From assembly GCA_947631455.1 (NCBI GenBank), contig CANRLH010000005.1:1-64000 (forward strand): a stretch of DNA of 64,000 bases, given 5' to 3'. Each line of letters opens with the position of its first letter. The first letter of the stretch is position 1. The position numbers and the translations under genes were made by a program. This document shows, one piece after another, positions 33,362 through 43,500 of this stretch. The notes under the pieces are model-generated. The model was not told the origin of the DNA and ran no database searches. It saw nothing but the letters and a program-made list of their open reading frames with translations. Source of the DNA: an uncultured Clostridia bacterium (lineage in GTDB: Bacteria; Bacillota; Clostridia; Oscillospirales; Ruminococcaceae).

Positions 33362-33704
33362 GCGTTTCAACCTCCTCGCTGATCATATCGGCATTCACAA
33401 TCTTCGCCAGCCTGTTTACTCCCGAAAGAAGCATAACGCGCTTTATGTGATTTGGCGGATTCTGAATATAAACCCTGCCGCCTATTTCATTCATCTTCTT
33501 ATACCTTCCCATAACAAGTCCGATGCCGGAACTGTCCATAAATGTAACGGCAGAAAAATCCATAAATAAAGCCTTTGGCTTGTAAAGGGTTATATTCAAG
33601 TCAATATCCGTTCTCAAAAAGGCTGACGAATGATGATCTATCTCGCCGTCAAGAAAGGCATAAAGCTTGGTTTTATCCCTGTTAAGTTTAATATCAAGCG
33701 ACAT
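33342..33704 (-). CDS. spoIIAA: Anti-anti-sigma F factor SpoIIAA
   Basis: A 120-residue STAS-domain protein. FMDSSGIGLVMG holds the phosphorylated serine at residue 58, the same number as in Bacillus SpoIIAA. Unphosphorylated protein displaces SigF from SpoIIAB; SpoIIE restores this form by dephosphorylation. The ATG at 33704 is nine bases after AAGGAG and is the only well-placed ATG of the three-gene operon. It is first in spoIIAA-spoIIAB-sigF. In Bacillus the operon is read by SigH; I could not identify a SigH promoter here. Confidence 0.95.
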   Translation of the reverse strand: MSLDIKLNRDKTKLYAFLDGEIDHHSSAFLRTDIDLNITLYKPKALFMDFSAVTFMDSSGIGLVMGRYKKMNEIGGRVYIQNPPNHIKRVMLLSGVNRLAKIVNADMISEEVETLEEGAK

Positions 33705-33746
33705 TTGGTTCAACTCCTTGCCTGTATGATAACACAGTATAAATAA

Positions 33747-33774
33747 AAAACAGGTCGAAATATATCGCCTGTTT
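33747..33774 (-). terminator. Hairpin upstream of spoIIAA
   Basis: Arms AAAACAGG / CCTGTTTT, followed on the minus strand by TTTTTTATTT. It may stop transcripts from the upstream cellulase gene before the sporulation operon, or act as a regulatory site. Confidence 0.5.
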
Positions 33775-33898
33775 TAATGTTTTTTATTTCATCAAACTGA
33801 AGTGACATAAGTCGATAAACAGGTTACGATATTTTCTGTGTAACCGGCATTGATGTGCAATTTTCGACTGCCACCATTTGATCCTGAAATCACAAAAC

Positions 33899-33930
33899 AA
33901 AACCCGCAGAGGAAATTTCCCCTGCGGGTG
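33899..33930 (-). terminator. Terminator of the GH5 cellulase gene
   Basis: Stem AACCCGCAG / CTGCGGGT with inner pairs, followed on the minus strand by TTTTGTTTTG, 36 bases after the stop. Confidence 0.8.
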
Positions 33931-33965
33931 TGATGAACTAATTGCAAATATTTCTTATGTGCTTT

Positions 33966-36350
33966 TTATGCTGCTTTTGATGCTGCGATCGCATTGATCA
34001 CTCCGACATCACGTGTTGTGATCTCGCCATCTTCTGTCATATCAGCAACTCTGAAATTATAATCCAAAAGATCCTCAGTTCCTACTGCGTGAGCATTTGC
34101 AAGACCTACATCGGCCGTGGTGATATCTCCGTCACCGTTTACATCGCCTGAAAGGTAAAGCTCAGCGTCAATAACAGTTACCTCTTCAGGTTTAACAGTT
34201 AACTCATACGTTCTTGCAACACAGCCTTCCGACGTAATCAAAGCGGTATAATTACCCGGTTCAAGATTAACTGAAAACTCACCGTCAACTGTTTGTGAAT
34301 TTACGACCTCAGAAGTTTCTTCACTGCGTATTTCTACCGTTGCAGAATATTTGTCTTTTCCCGGTATTTTGATAGTACATTTCAGCTCAGACTTCATTGC
34401 GGGCAAGACCTCGTTATAGGTGTCTCCGCATCCCGGGCAAAGGTAGCTGATATATCCGTCCTCCATCTCGGTGGGTTCAACCCTGTCTGTCTGCAAATAT
34501 GCATGAGAATGAGGTGCGTCAACCTCTATTGAGTAATATGTAAGCTGAACGTTAGGATCGCTTGATGCATAGTAAAGATTTATAGCGTTTGCGCCATCTG
34601 CCCTGTTACCGCCATAGCTTTCCAGAATTTCCTTTGGATCAACGATTGCGGTATATTCCTTTGACGCCTCATCATAGGTGCAGTCTCCGATAGTTACAAA
34701 ATTATCATTCCAACCGCTCCATGTTTCATTATCGTAAGGCTTGATGACAAATACCTTAGTGCTATCGTCAACATTACCTTCAACAACCTTAAATTTCACA
34801 GTGATCTTTGAAATAATATTTACATCTGTCAAAGCAGGCTCTATGCTCTTGAGGTATCCTTCGGGCTCGTTTGTATACACCGTTTTTGAATCATCAACAG
34901 AGCTGGCATCTGAAATTATAACAAGTTCTTCAGTAGTATTTAAAGATTGTTTAAAGGCTAAATACGCTTCAAACAGCTCGTCATAAGCAGCGGCGCACTC
35001 ACTTTCAGAAGCACCGTTTTTAACAAGATCCTGCGCTTTTTTCATTGACGACTCTAGTATCTCCCAGATCTTTGGATCGTATTTTTCTTTCGGGAGCTCG
35101 GCAATCTTATCTACCGTTCTCTGTATATTATCCTTGGCTGAGAAGAACGCACTTACAATAGATTCAACTATTTCCGGCATAACCACTCTGTAAGTGTTTC
35201 TGTTAAACAGTCCGAAGCTGTTTGCAACCGCTCCGTTATCCCAGTAAACAGGAACGCATCCGTACTGCTTTGCATACTTACAAAGCGTATTGTCGTAATA
35301 AGCCCTGAACTTTGTGTTCTCAGGATCAGCCGAAGACTTATTGATACATCCGTATTCTCCTATTATAACAGGATAACCGACAGCGACAAACTTATCGTAA
35401 ACCTTTTTCATCTGCTCCTCCATAAAGCTTTCCGGAGCATAAGACGGCGTTTTACGAGGATCAGCATCTTTTCCCCACTGAGAATAGCTTGTACTTGTGC
35501 CGTCTCCGCAGAAATCCCATGGCTGATAATAGTGAACGGATACCATGATCCTGTTTTTTGTGATTGAAGAATCTCTATGTGTGTCAGTAGGTAAAGCAAA
35601 GCCATAATTTCCTACTGTATAATCAATATCTGTGTTCCAACCCGGAATAAGCAGCCAGCGCTTTGCGTTATTAGAGCCTGTCTGACGAACGGTGTCAACG
35701 AAAATCTGGTTGTATGCGTTGATGTTTTCGTAGTACGCTTTAACGGGATTATGATATTGTCCGTCAAACTCTTCATTCATAGACTCAAAGATAAGATGCT
35801 CGTCATAGTCCTTGAACATATCTGCGATCTGCTTCCAGCAAGCCTTGTACTTTTCCTTGATAGCAGGCTGTTCGCTATCAGGAGCATTGCACAAAAGCCA
35901 ACCGCCATCAACGGTGTTGTATCCGTCTCCGTGCATATTGACAATCACATACATATCCAGATCGTATACGTAGTCAACTACCTCTTTTACTCTGGCAAGC
36001 CAGCTTTCATCGATTTTATAACCGGAAGCCTTGTCGCCTATGTAGCTAAGATAAGAGACCGGTACTCTTATTGTATTAAAGCCCGCGTCCTTTACAGCCT
36101 TAATAAGATCCTTTGATATTATAGGATTACTCCAAGCGGTCTCATTCGGAATGCCGTTTGATGACGCTTCAAGCTGATTTCCCAAGTTCCAACCAGCGCC
36201 CATTGCTGCTACGATTTTGTTTTGATCCATATCAGTAAAAGTGTCCGCCGCAGTCGCAACCGGCTCTTTAGCAAACGAATATGATGTGCACAAAGCAGTC
36301 ACAGCTAAAGCCGCGGCAGATAGGGTACTGAGTATTTTTTTGAATTTCAT
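33966..36350 (-). CDS. Cellulosomal GH5 endoglucanase with dockerin
   Basis: A 794-residue secreted enzyme. After the signal peptide (to about 35), the GH5 barrel (about 40-400) has the acid/base Glu193 in ESMNEEF, nucleophile Glu332 in VIIGEYGC, VNMHGDG and SVHYYQPW; this is a cellulase-like pattern (beta-1,4-glucan hydrolysis). Then come a FIVAR-like helical linker (about 405-460), a beta-rich carbohydrate-binding-like module (about 480-610, NETWSGWNDNF), a small C-x2-C module (CPGCGDTYNE), a carboxypeptidase-regulatory-like domain, and a type I dockerin (GDVNGDGDITTADVG, ADMTEDGEITTRDVG). AGGAGG precedes the ATG at 36350; the earlier in-frame ATG has none. Confidence 0.93.
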   Translation of the reverse strand: MKFKKILSTLSAAALAVTALCTSYSFAKEPVATAADTFTDMDQNKIVAAMGAGWNLGNQLEASSNGIPNETAWSNPIISKDLIKAVKDAGFNTIRVPVSYLSYIGDKASGYKIDESWLARVKEVVDYVYDLDMYVIVNMHGDGYNTVDGGWLLCNAPDSEQPAIKEKYKACWKQIADMFKDYDEHLIFESMNEEFDGQYHNPVKAYYENINAYNQIFVDTVRQTGSNNAKRWLLIPGWNTDIDYTVGNYGFALPTDTHRDSSITKNRIMVSVHYYQPWDFCGDGTSTSYSQWGKDADPRKTPSYAPESFMEEQMKKVYDKFVAVGYPVIIGEYGCINKSSADPENTKFRAYYDNTLCKYAKQYGCVPVYWDNGAVANSFGLFNRNTYRVVMPEIVESIVSAFFSAKDNIQRTVDKIAELPKEKYDPKIWEILESSMKKAQDLVKNGASESECAAAYDELFEAYLAFKQSLNTTEELVIISDASSVDDSKTVYTNEPEGYLKSIEPALTDVNIISKITVKFKVVEGNVDDSTKVFVIKPYDNETWSGWNDNFVTIGDCTYDEASKEYTAIVDPKEILESYGGNRADGANAINLYYASSDPNVQLTYYSIEVDAPHSHAYLQTDRVEPTEMEDGYISYLCPGCGDTYNEVLPAMKSELKCTIKIPGKDKYSATVEIRSEETSEVVNSQTVDGEFSVNLEPGNYTALITSEGCVARTYELTVKPEEVTVIDAELYLSGDVNGDGDITTADVGLANAHAVGTEDLLDYNFRVADMTEDGEITTRDVGVINAIAASKAA

Positions 36351-36397
36351 AATCTTCCTCCTAAAATAAATATGCAATATTATGATATCACTTTATT

Positions 36398-36426
36398 ATA
36401 TTATTTTCTATTGACTATTTTAACAA
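36398..36426 (-). promoter_or_regulatory. Promoter of the GH5 gene
   Basis: On the minus strand TTGTTA, 17-base spacer, TAATAT, about 48 bases before the ATG. Confidence 0.5.
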
Positions 36427-36528
36427 TGTTTTTATGACATCTTTATGCAAATATAACAAAAAATTTATTAAATTTCACAGATTCCAAAATGTCCTCAATG
36501 TAAAATCGGCACCGGATAACACCATTTT

Positions 36529-38607
36529 TTATTCCACCGCATTTTTCGCAATAACATCTGCGACAAGCTGCGGCGGAAGCTGCTCGTATCTTGCCATTTC
36601 AAGATCAAAGTATCCTCTGCCCTGTGTGGTCTGACGGAGATACAGTGTAAAGTCGGACATCTCTGCTATAGGTACATCAGCTATAATATCAGTCATACCC
36701 TTCTTATCAGAAGGATTCATGCCGAGAACACGGCCTCTTCTCTTATTAAGCTCTCCCATAACGTCGCCTGTGTTGTCATCCGGAACAGTTACAGAAAGCG
36801 AGCCTATGGGTTCTAAAAGCACCGGGTCCGCCTGGCGAAGTCCCTCTTTATATGCGATTGCCGCAGCAGTTTTGAATGCCATTTCAGACGAATCCACCGG
36901 ATGATAAGATCCGTCTACCAGAATCGCCTTAAGCCCTACAACCGGAAATCCCGCAAGTACTCCTTTTTTAACACTTTCCTGAAGCCCTTTTTCAACTGCC
37001 GGGAAGAAGTTTTTAGGAACTGCACCTCCGAATACTCTTTCTTCAAAAATAAGCTCGTCAGAAACGCACGGTTCAAACTCGATCCATACGTCGCCGTACT
37101 GACCATGGCCGCCCGATTGTTTTTTGTGCCTTCCCTGAACCTTCACCTTTTTGCGTATGGTCTCCTTATACGGAACCTTCGGCACGGTAAGTTCAACATC
37201 TATGCCAAAATCCCTGCTGAGCCTTCCTATCGTAGTGTCAAGGTGAAGTCCTCCCAAGGAACTTAAGATCATCTCCTTTGTAGAGTCATCCTGAGCATAA
37301 TTTATAGTAAGATCTTCAGACAAAAGCTTTGACACCGCGGATGAGATCTTGCTCTCGTCTCCGCCCTTTGACTTTACCGCCATTTTATGACAAGGCTTTG
37401 GAAATACTATCTTTTCAAACTTGATCACCCTCGACGGATCGCATAAAGTATCGTTAGTACTGCAGTTCATCTTAACCGCAACTGCTATGTCACCGCAGAC
37501 GATCTCCGGGATTTCTTCAGTCTTCTTTCCGTTTAATGTCATCAGCTTTCCGACCTTTTCACGTTCGCCGGACTCAGCGTTCACAACCTCTCTGCCTGTG
37601 ATGAGCTTTCCGCTGAACACCTTTATATATGACATTTTTCCCACAAACGGGTCTGCCACGGTTTTGAAAACAAACGCCGAAAGCGGAGCGTTTTCATCAC
37701 ACTCTATCTCGACCATATCACCCTGCGCGCTTTCGCCTATTTGCTTCTCCTTCTCGTCAGGTGCCGGAAGAAGCAGCGAGATCTCCTTTAACAGCATATC
37801 AACACCCGCGAGTGTAGTAGAAGAAACGCAGGTGACGGGAGTTATTATTCCCTCGTTCATGCCCTTGTGTATTCCGTCGATAAGCTCCTTTTGGGTAAAC
37901 GGTTCCCCCGAGAAGAACTTTTCAAAAAGCGCCTCGTCTGTTTCGGCGACAGCCTCAGAAACCGCCTCGATAAGTCCGTCGATCCTGTACCCCATCTTTT
38001 CTGATACCTCAGCTGTAGGCATATCGGTTTCAACAGCATTTCCGTTTTCATCGTATTTATACGCTTTCATTTCTATCAGATTTACATAAGAAACTATTTT
38101 TCTGTCTGAAATCACGGGAACCACAACAGGGCATACGGTAGGTCCAAATTCAGCCTTAAGCTGAGTCAACACATTGTTAAAGTTTGCATTTTCATCGTCA
38201 AGCTTTGTAACTACAAACATTCTGGGCTTACCAGTTTCAACCGCATAGTCGTAAGCCTTGTGAGTACCCACCTTTACTCCCGACTTTCCCGAAACGGTGA
38301 TGATAACAGAACCGCTTGCATAAATTCCCTCCATCATCTCTCCCGCAAAGTCAAAAAGTCCGGGGGTGTCAAGAAGATTTACCTTAAAGCCGTCCCTTTC
38401 AAAGCAGGAAAGAGATGTATACACCGAGCATTTTCTTTTTATCTCCTCCGGCATATAGTCTGAAACCGTGTTGCCGTCTGCCACCTTCCCCAAGCGGTCA
38501 GACGCTCCTGATTTATAAAGCAAAGCCTCTGTAAGCGATGTCTTTCCAGAACCTGCATGGCCTGCGATCGCTATGTTCTTGATTTTAGTACTGTCATATG
38601 TTTTCAT
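36529..38607 (-). CDS. fusA2: Elongation factor G-like GTPase (second EF-G type)
   Basis: A 692-residue translational GTPase with the five EF-G domains. G1 is AGHAGSGKTS, G3 is DTPGLFDF, and G4 is TKLD in place of the usual NKxD. The switch I threonine region reads KRKCSVYTSL. Domain IV holds RHKKQSGGHGQYGDVWIEF and domain V ends with the usual RGRVLGM and GRGYFDLEM segments. It belongs to the EF-G-like group often carried besides the main fusA; members may act in ribosome recycling or be inactive as classical translocases. No ribosomal genes are near, which fits a paralogue. It is divergent from the CoA-ligase gene. Confidence 0.88.
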   Translation of the reverse strand: MKTYDSTKIKNIAIAGHAGSGKTSLTEALLYKSGASDRLGKVADGNTVSDYMPEEIKRKCSVYTSLSCFERDGFKVNLLDTPGLFDFAGEMMEGIYASGSVIITVSGKSGVKVGTHKAYDYAVETGKPRMFVVTKLDDENANFNNVLTQLKAEFGPTVCPVVVPVISDRKIVSYVNLIEMKAYKYDENGNAVETDMPTAEVSEKMGYRIDGLIEAVSEAVAETDEALFEKFFSGEPFTQKELIDGIHKGMNEGIITPVTCVSSTTLAGVDMLLKEISLLLPAPDEKEKQIGESAQGDMVEIECDENAPLSAFVFKTVADPFVGKMSYIKVFSGKLITGREVVNAESGEREKVGKLMTLNGKKTEEIPEIVCGDIAVAVKMNCSTNDTLCDPSRVIKFEKIVFPKPCHKMAVKSKGGDESKISSAVSKLLSEDLTINYAQDDSTKEMILSSLGGLHLDTTIGRLSRDFGIDVELTVPKVPYKETIRKKVKVQGRHKKQSGGHGQYGDVWIEFEPCVSDELIFEERVFGGAVPKNFFPAVEKGLQESVKKGVLAGFPVVGLKAILVDGSYHPVDSSEMAFKTAAAIAYKEGLRQADPVLLEPIGSLSVTVPDDNTGDVMGELNKRRGRVLGMNPSDKKGMTDIIADVPIAEMSDFTLYLRQTTQGRGYFDLEMARYEQLPPQLVADVIAKNAVE

Positions 38608-38786
38608 CTTTTCTGCTCCTATCTGTTTTTATTAGTTATCGCCAATATTTTTAAAAGCGTTTAGTTAATTATATACTATTTTCACAAAAAATGCAATACC
38701 CCGAACCTATTTTTTTATAAAATTGCCTAATATCGTTTATATGCATTTTTATATAAACAAATACGATTAAATTTATCACCCATGTC

Positions 38787-38815
38787 TTTACTTTTGCGCT
38801 TTTATGTGTTAAAAT
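38787..38815 (+). promoter_or_regulatory. Promoter of the acyl-CoA-synthetase-like gene
   Basis: TTTACT, 17-base spacer, TAAAAT, about 40 bases before the ATG. Confidence 0.55.
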
Positions 38816-38855
38816 AAAAAAGCAATAACCAGTATATTTATGAGGTGATAATAAT

Positions 38856-40496
38856 ATGCCTATTACAGATCTGCTCAGACAGAATGCCAAAAACTATCCG
38901 GGCGATATTTGTCTTGTTGAGATAAACCCTTCAATAAGAGAAAACAAGCGCCGAACATGGAGAGAATTTGACCTTATAGAACCCGCCGCTCAGGACTATT
39001 ACCGCAGAGAAATAACATGGGCAGTTTTCGATGAAAAGGCAAACCGCTTTGCAAATCTTCTTATATCACGCGGTATAAAAAAGGGAGATAAGGTGGGTAT
39101 ACTTCTTATGAACTGCCTTGAGTGGCTTCCCATTTATTTCGGCGCTCTGAAGGCGGGAGCCATTGCGGTTCCGCTCAATTTCAGATACACCGCCGACGAG
39201 ATAAAATACTGTGTCGAACTTGCTGATGTTGACGTTCTGGTATTCGGCCCGGAATTTATCGGAAGGGTCGAGGAAATTGCCGACCTTATCGACAGGGTAA
39301 AATATCTGTTTTATGTCGGTGAAAGTTGTCCCGGCTTTGCCGAGCATTATGATAGTCTGTCCGCTAACTGCCACAGCTCAGACCCCAACATCAAACTTTC
39401 CGACAGCGACAATGCGGCAATCTATTTTTCTTCCGGTACCACCGGATTTCCGAAAGCAATACTGCATAACCATGAAAGTCTTATGCATTCCTGCCGAGTT
39501 GAGCAAAAGCACCACTCACAATCTAAGGACGATGTATTTCTGTGCATTCCTCCCCTTTATCACACAGGAGCAAAAATGCACTGGTTCGGAAGTCTGATTT
39601 CAGCCTCCAAGGCAGTGCTTTTAAAAGGTGTTAAGCCGGAATTTATCATACAGGCGGCGCATCAGGAGAAGTGCACGATAGTGTGGCTTTTGGTGCCGTG
39701 GGCACAGGATATTTTAGACGCAATTGAACGCGGCGATATTGATCTTAAAAAATACGACCTGTCAAATTGGCGGCTTATGCACATAGGCGCTCAGCCGGTC
39801 CCGCCGAGCCTTATAAAGCGCTGGAAAGAGGTCTTCCCCAATCACCAGTATGATACCAATTACGGGCTTTCCGAATCTATAGGCCCCGGCTGTGTCCACC
39901 TTGGAGTTGAAAACATTCACAAGGTAGGCGCTATCGGAAAGGCGGGCTTTGGCTGGGAGGTAAAAATAGTTGATGAGTCCGGCGATAACGTTAAGCCCGG
40001 CAATGTTGGAGAGCTTTGCGTTAAAGGTCCGGGTGTTATGACCTGCTACTACAAAGATGAGAAAGCAACCGCCGAAGTTTTAAAGGACGGCTGGCTTTAT
40101 ACCGGAGACATGGCGGAGGAAGACAGCGACGGCTTTATATACCTCGTTGACCGCAAAAAGGATGTCATAATAAGCGGCGGCGAAAACCTTTATCCCGTTC
40201 AGATAGAGGACTTCCTGAGAGGTCACGAAAGCATAAAGGATGTTGCGGTGATAGGGCTTCCCGACAAACGCCTTGGCGAAATTGCGGCTGCGATAATTGA
40301 GGTCAAGGAAGGTCACAGTCTGACCGAAGACGATATAACAGCATTCTGCATAGGACTTCCCCGATACAAGCGGCCGCACAAGATCATATTTGCGCCCGTT
40401 CCGAGAAACGCTACCGGTAAAATAGAAAAGCCAAAACTCAGAAGCATTTACTGTGGTGAAAGCGTTGTTGCAAAGCAAAACGAAATAGAGGTCTGA
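38856..40496 (+). CDS. AMP-forming acyl-CoA synthetase-like enzyme
   Basis: A 546-residue member of the adenylate-forming (ANL) family. The P-loop is IYFSSGTTGFPKAILHNH (about residues 189-206), the acyl/adenylate motif is YGLSESIG, the hinge is WLYTGDMAEED followed by YLVDRKKDVIISGGENLYP, and the catalytic lysine is in ATGKIEK near the end. The family activates carboxylic acids as acyl-AMP and passes them to CoA; the chain length of the substrate cannot be read. GAGGTGAT precedes the ATG. It is a single-gene unit with its own promoter and terminator. Confidence 0.9.
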   Translation: MPITDLLRQNAKNYPGDICLVEINPSIRENKRRTWREFDLIEPAAQDYYRREITWAVFDEKANRFANLLISRGIKKGDKVGILLMNCLEWLPIYFGALKAGAIAVPLNFRYTADEIKYCVELADVDVLVFGPEFIGRVEEIADLIDRVKYLFYVGESCPGFAEHYDSLSANCHSSDPNIKLSDSDNAAIYFSSGTTGFPKAILHNHESLMHSCRVEQKHHSQSKDDVFLCIPPLYHTGAKMHWFGSLISASKAVLLKGVKPEFIIQAAHQEKCTIVWLLVPWAQDILDAIERGDIDLKKYDLSNWRLMHIGAQPVPPSLIKRWKEVFPNHQYDTNYGLSESIGPGCVHLGVENIHKVGAIGKAGFGWEVKIVDESGDNVKPGNVGELCVKGPGVMTCYYKDEKATAEVLKDGWLYTGDMAEEDSDGFIYLVDRKKDVIISGGENLYPVQIEDFLRGHESIKDVAVIGLPDKRLGEIAAAIIEVKEGHSLTEDDITAFCIGLPRYKRPHKIIFAPVPRNATGKIEKPKLRSIYCGESVVAKQNEIEV

Positions 40497-40541
40497 CACA
40501 GACATTTTGCTATTGCTTTGTTCTATACATAGAAAAGATAC

Positions 40542-40580
40542 AAAAGACACAGATGAAAAACAGTCATCTGTGTCTTTTTA
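40542..40580. terminator. Bidirectional terminator
   Basis: Perfect stem AAAAGACACAGATGA / TCATCTGTGTCTTTT between convergent genes, with A and T runs at the outer ends. Confidence 0.9.
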
Positions 40581-40588
40581 TTTGCCGT

Positions 40589-43500
40589 TTACTTCTTATT
40601 TATCTTAACTGAAAAATCTATATCATCGTCAGATTTTTCATCGCCACTATTGCTGTCGGATCTAACATCTATGCCCTGTTCTTTTCGTTCCTCCGGCGAA
40701 AGTATCATGTCATAAACCACCTTTCCTGATTTTGCGCGCCGGCGATTGTAAATTATCAATGCAATGAACGCCGCAAGGCTTATAAGGCTTATCACAATAC
40801 CAGCCGTAAAGCCCTCCGGAGAGTATTTAAGCTCTATCTCATACTCGCCCTTGTCAAGGCGGATTCCCAGCATACTTCCGTCGTGTGTCTTAACGCCGGT
40901 TTCATTGTATGTGTTGTTGCACACTGCTATAGCATTCTGCTTCTCGCCGTTTACATAAACGCTCCAGCCCTTTTCATAGGGAATAGATGTATACATGATC
41001 CCGCTGTTATTTACCTTTATTTTTCCCTTTATATCCGTATCGCTAACACTTGTTACATCAAGCGTTCCGTTTGACTTAAGCTTACTCAAGCCATCATCAA
41101 ACACCTCGTCATCAAGGCGGTAAACACAGCTTAAAAAGGTGCTTTTTGAAGTGAGCTTATCCTTTGTAGTTCCTGTGATCGTGACCGAATCTCCTTCGTC
41201 AAGATATCCTATCTGACAAGCATAAGGCATCGTAGATTTGAGTCCTAGAGTCTGAACGGGATTTTTTTGATTGGTTGTTGTGATGTTTATACTTTCTATT
41301 TCCTCAAACTTAAAGCATCCGTAATACCAGCCCGGTTTGGAAGCCGTGTATTTTAAGGACACCGTTCCGTTCTGATTGGTGTTTGCCGCAGTATCTGAGG
41401 TGGTTCCCACAAGGCTTACATTCGTTATTCTTACACCAAAGCCCTCTATCACAAGGCCCGACTTCAAAACATCGTTATTAAGCTCAACCGGGAACATAAC
41501 GGATTTTCCCTCGACAAATTCAAAGCCGTTTATCGTCCTGCGGTTGTTCGGATCAGACGGAGCAAAAAACTCAATATTTGCTCCCTTTGACCAGACCGAT
41601 TTATCGTCCATATATTCAAAGGTTACCTGCATGGTCTTTCCGCTTGCGCCGGACAAGCTATCGGGAGTTATCTGAAATTGCGTGTTAGCCTTTACTCCAT
41701 CAACATCCTTGTCGGTATTGTTAAGCGGCTTTTTACCGCTGAAGATATTTTTATAGCCGGTATCCTTTTTGGGCTCATATGTGTGAAAGCCCGTGTTTTT
41801 TTCTTTACTGGTGACCTCAAGATTTCTGCATCCATCTGTTGAAGTCATCGGCACATAATAGAAAATATTTTTGTCTATACCGGTCATGGCTTTAAAAAGC
41901 TGATTCTGATAGTAAAACGGAATTGAGGATATAACGTCCATGTTTTCTATCCCATCTTCACACATAAAGCCAAGCGGCAGATACGCCTGATTTTCATAGA
42001 GCTTTACATTGTTCTCAGTTGCGACCAGCTTATTATATTTTGTATCAGCCATATCACCAGTTTTCATTATCGTATATTTTAAGTTTAACACGGCATTGGT
42101 AAACGGTGTTGTCATTCTGTAATAATATCTGTTTCCCGCTCTTGATGCCATGATCCCCAGGTTTCTGGTGTACTGCGTCGTCTGGCAATTAAGCATCGAC
42201 GAAAACATTGACACTCCCCTGTACTGATACAGCGCAGGATCGTTTATTGTGTATTCCTTAGAGGTCTCCATTCTGTAAAAGTCATCATTATCTGAGCCGT
42301 ATTCGTCTACAAGCTTTTTAACTCCCTCTCCGTTTGAATAATACGTTTCATACGATGATGAACCTACCGCCTGCGTTCCTGCTTTTACATTTGCGTTAAG
42401 CTCGAAAATCATCGGGAACAGCATGACGAATGCTATCGCCTTGGTATTTAAAAACCGAAAAGCCACAAGCGCAAGACAAATCAGATACCCCACACCTAAA
42501 AAAATATTGCTTCTATATGCGGATTTATCTATTCCTGCCGCATTTGCGATATACAGCAGAATCGCAAATACAGCGATTCCGCCTAAAAGCATTATCCAAT
42601 TAGCCCGGTCCAGCTTTGTAAAAGCCCGGTATCCTATTGCAAGAACCGCAAACACAAACAAAAATGAAAATCTGAAAGGGATCATATTTGTAACGTGAAA
42701 ACCGTTCCAGATATAGTCTAAAACATTATAGTTACAGCTTACTAACAGAAATCCCACTATAATAATATAAACTATTTTTTCACGTATCGATATCTTGTTA
42801 CAAAACAGCATTGTGCCGAGCATGATTATAGCGAGCAAGCCGCTGTAAAGATTCGGAAGTCCCTCCTTGGTCGACGGAGTTCCGAACGCAAGCGTGTTTG
42901 AGATTACGTTTGTAAAGGTGTCATAGAACCTAAATGTTGACGGAAATGTCGAGTTCGCGGAGTAAGCATGCTGAAGCGCTATATACGCCGGCAATATAAG
43001 CACTGCGGTGATTCCCAGAGCAACGACCGTATAAAGCGCTATCCGGCCGAGCCTTTTTAAAAACATTTTAAACGTGGAGCGCAGTATTATGTTTACCGCA
43101 AAAAACATCATTGCTACAAATACACAAACAAAAAAGCCTATATAGAAATTAGAAAAAAACGCAATTGCCAGTCCTATAACATAGGTCTTGTACCGTCCCT
43201 CACGCACAAGTGCAAAGGTGCCTAAAAAAACAAGGGGCGCAAGCGCAACGGTGTCAAGCCACATAATGTTCCAGTAATATCCCATCATATACGCCGAAAG
43301 CGCATAAGGAATTGAAAACAGTACAATCGAAAAATCGTTTCTCTTAAACGTGCCTCTCAAAAACAGAGACATAAACAGTCCGGCACATCCGACCTTTAAA
43401 CATATAAACAGCGCAAATACGTCTCTTAAGTACTCTGCCGGAATAAACACGGTGAAGAAATTAAGAGGACTTGCGGTGTAATATGACAATACTGCAAGAA

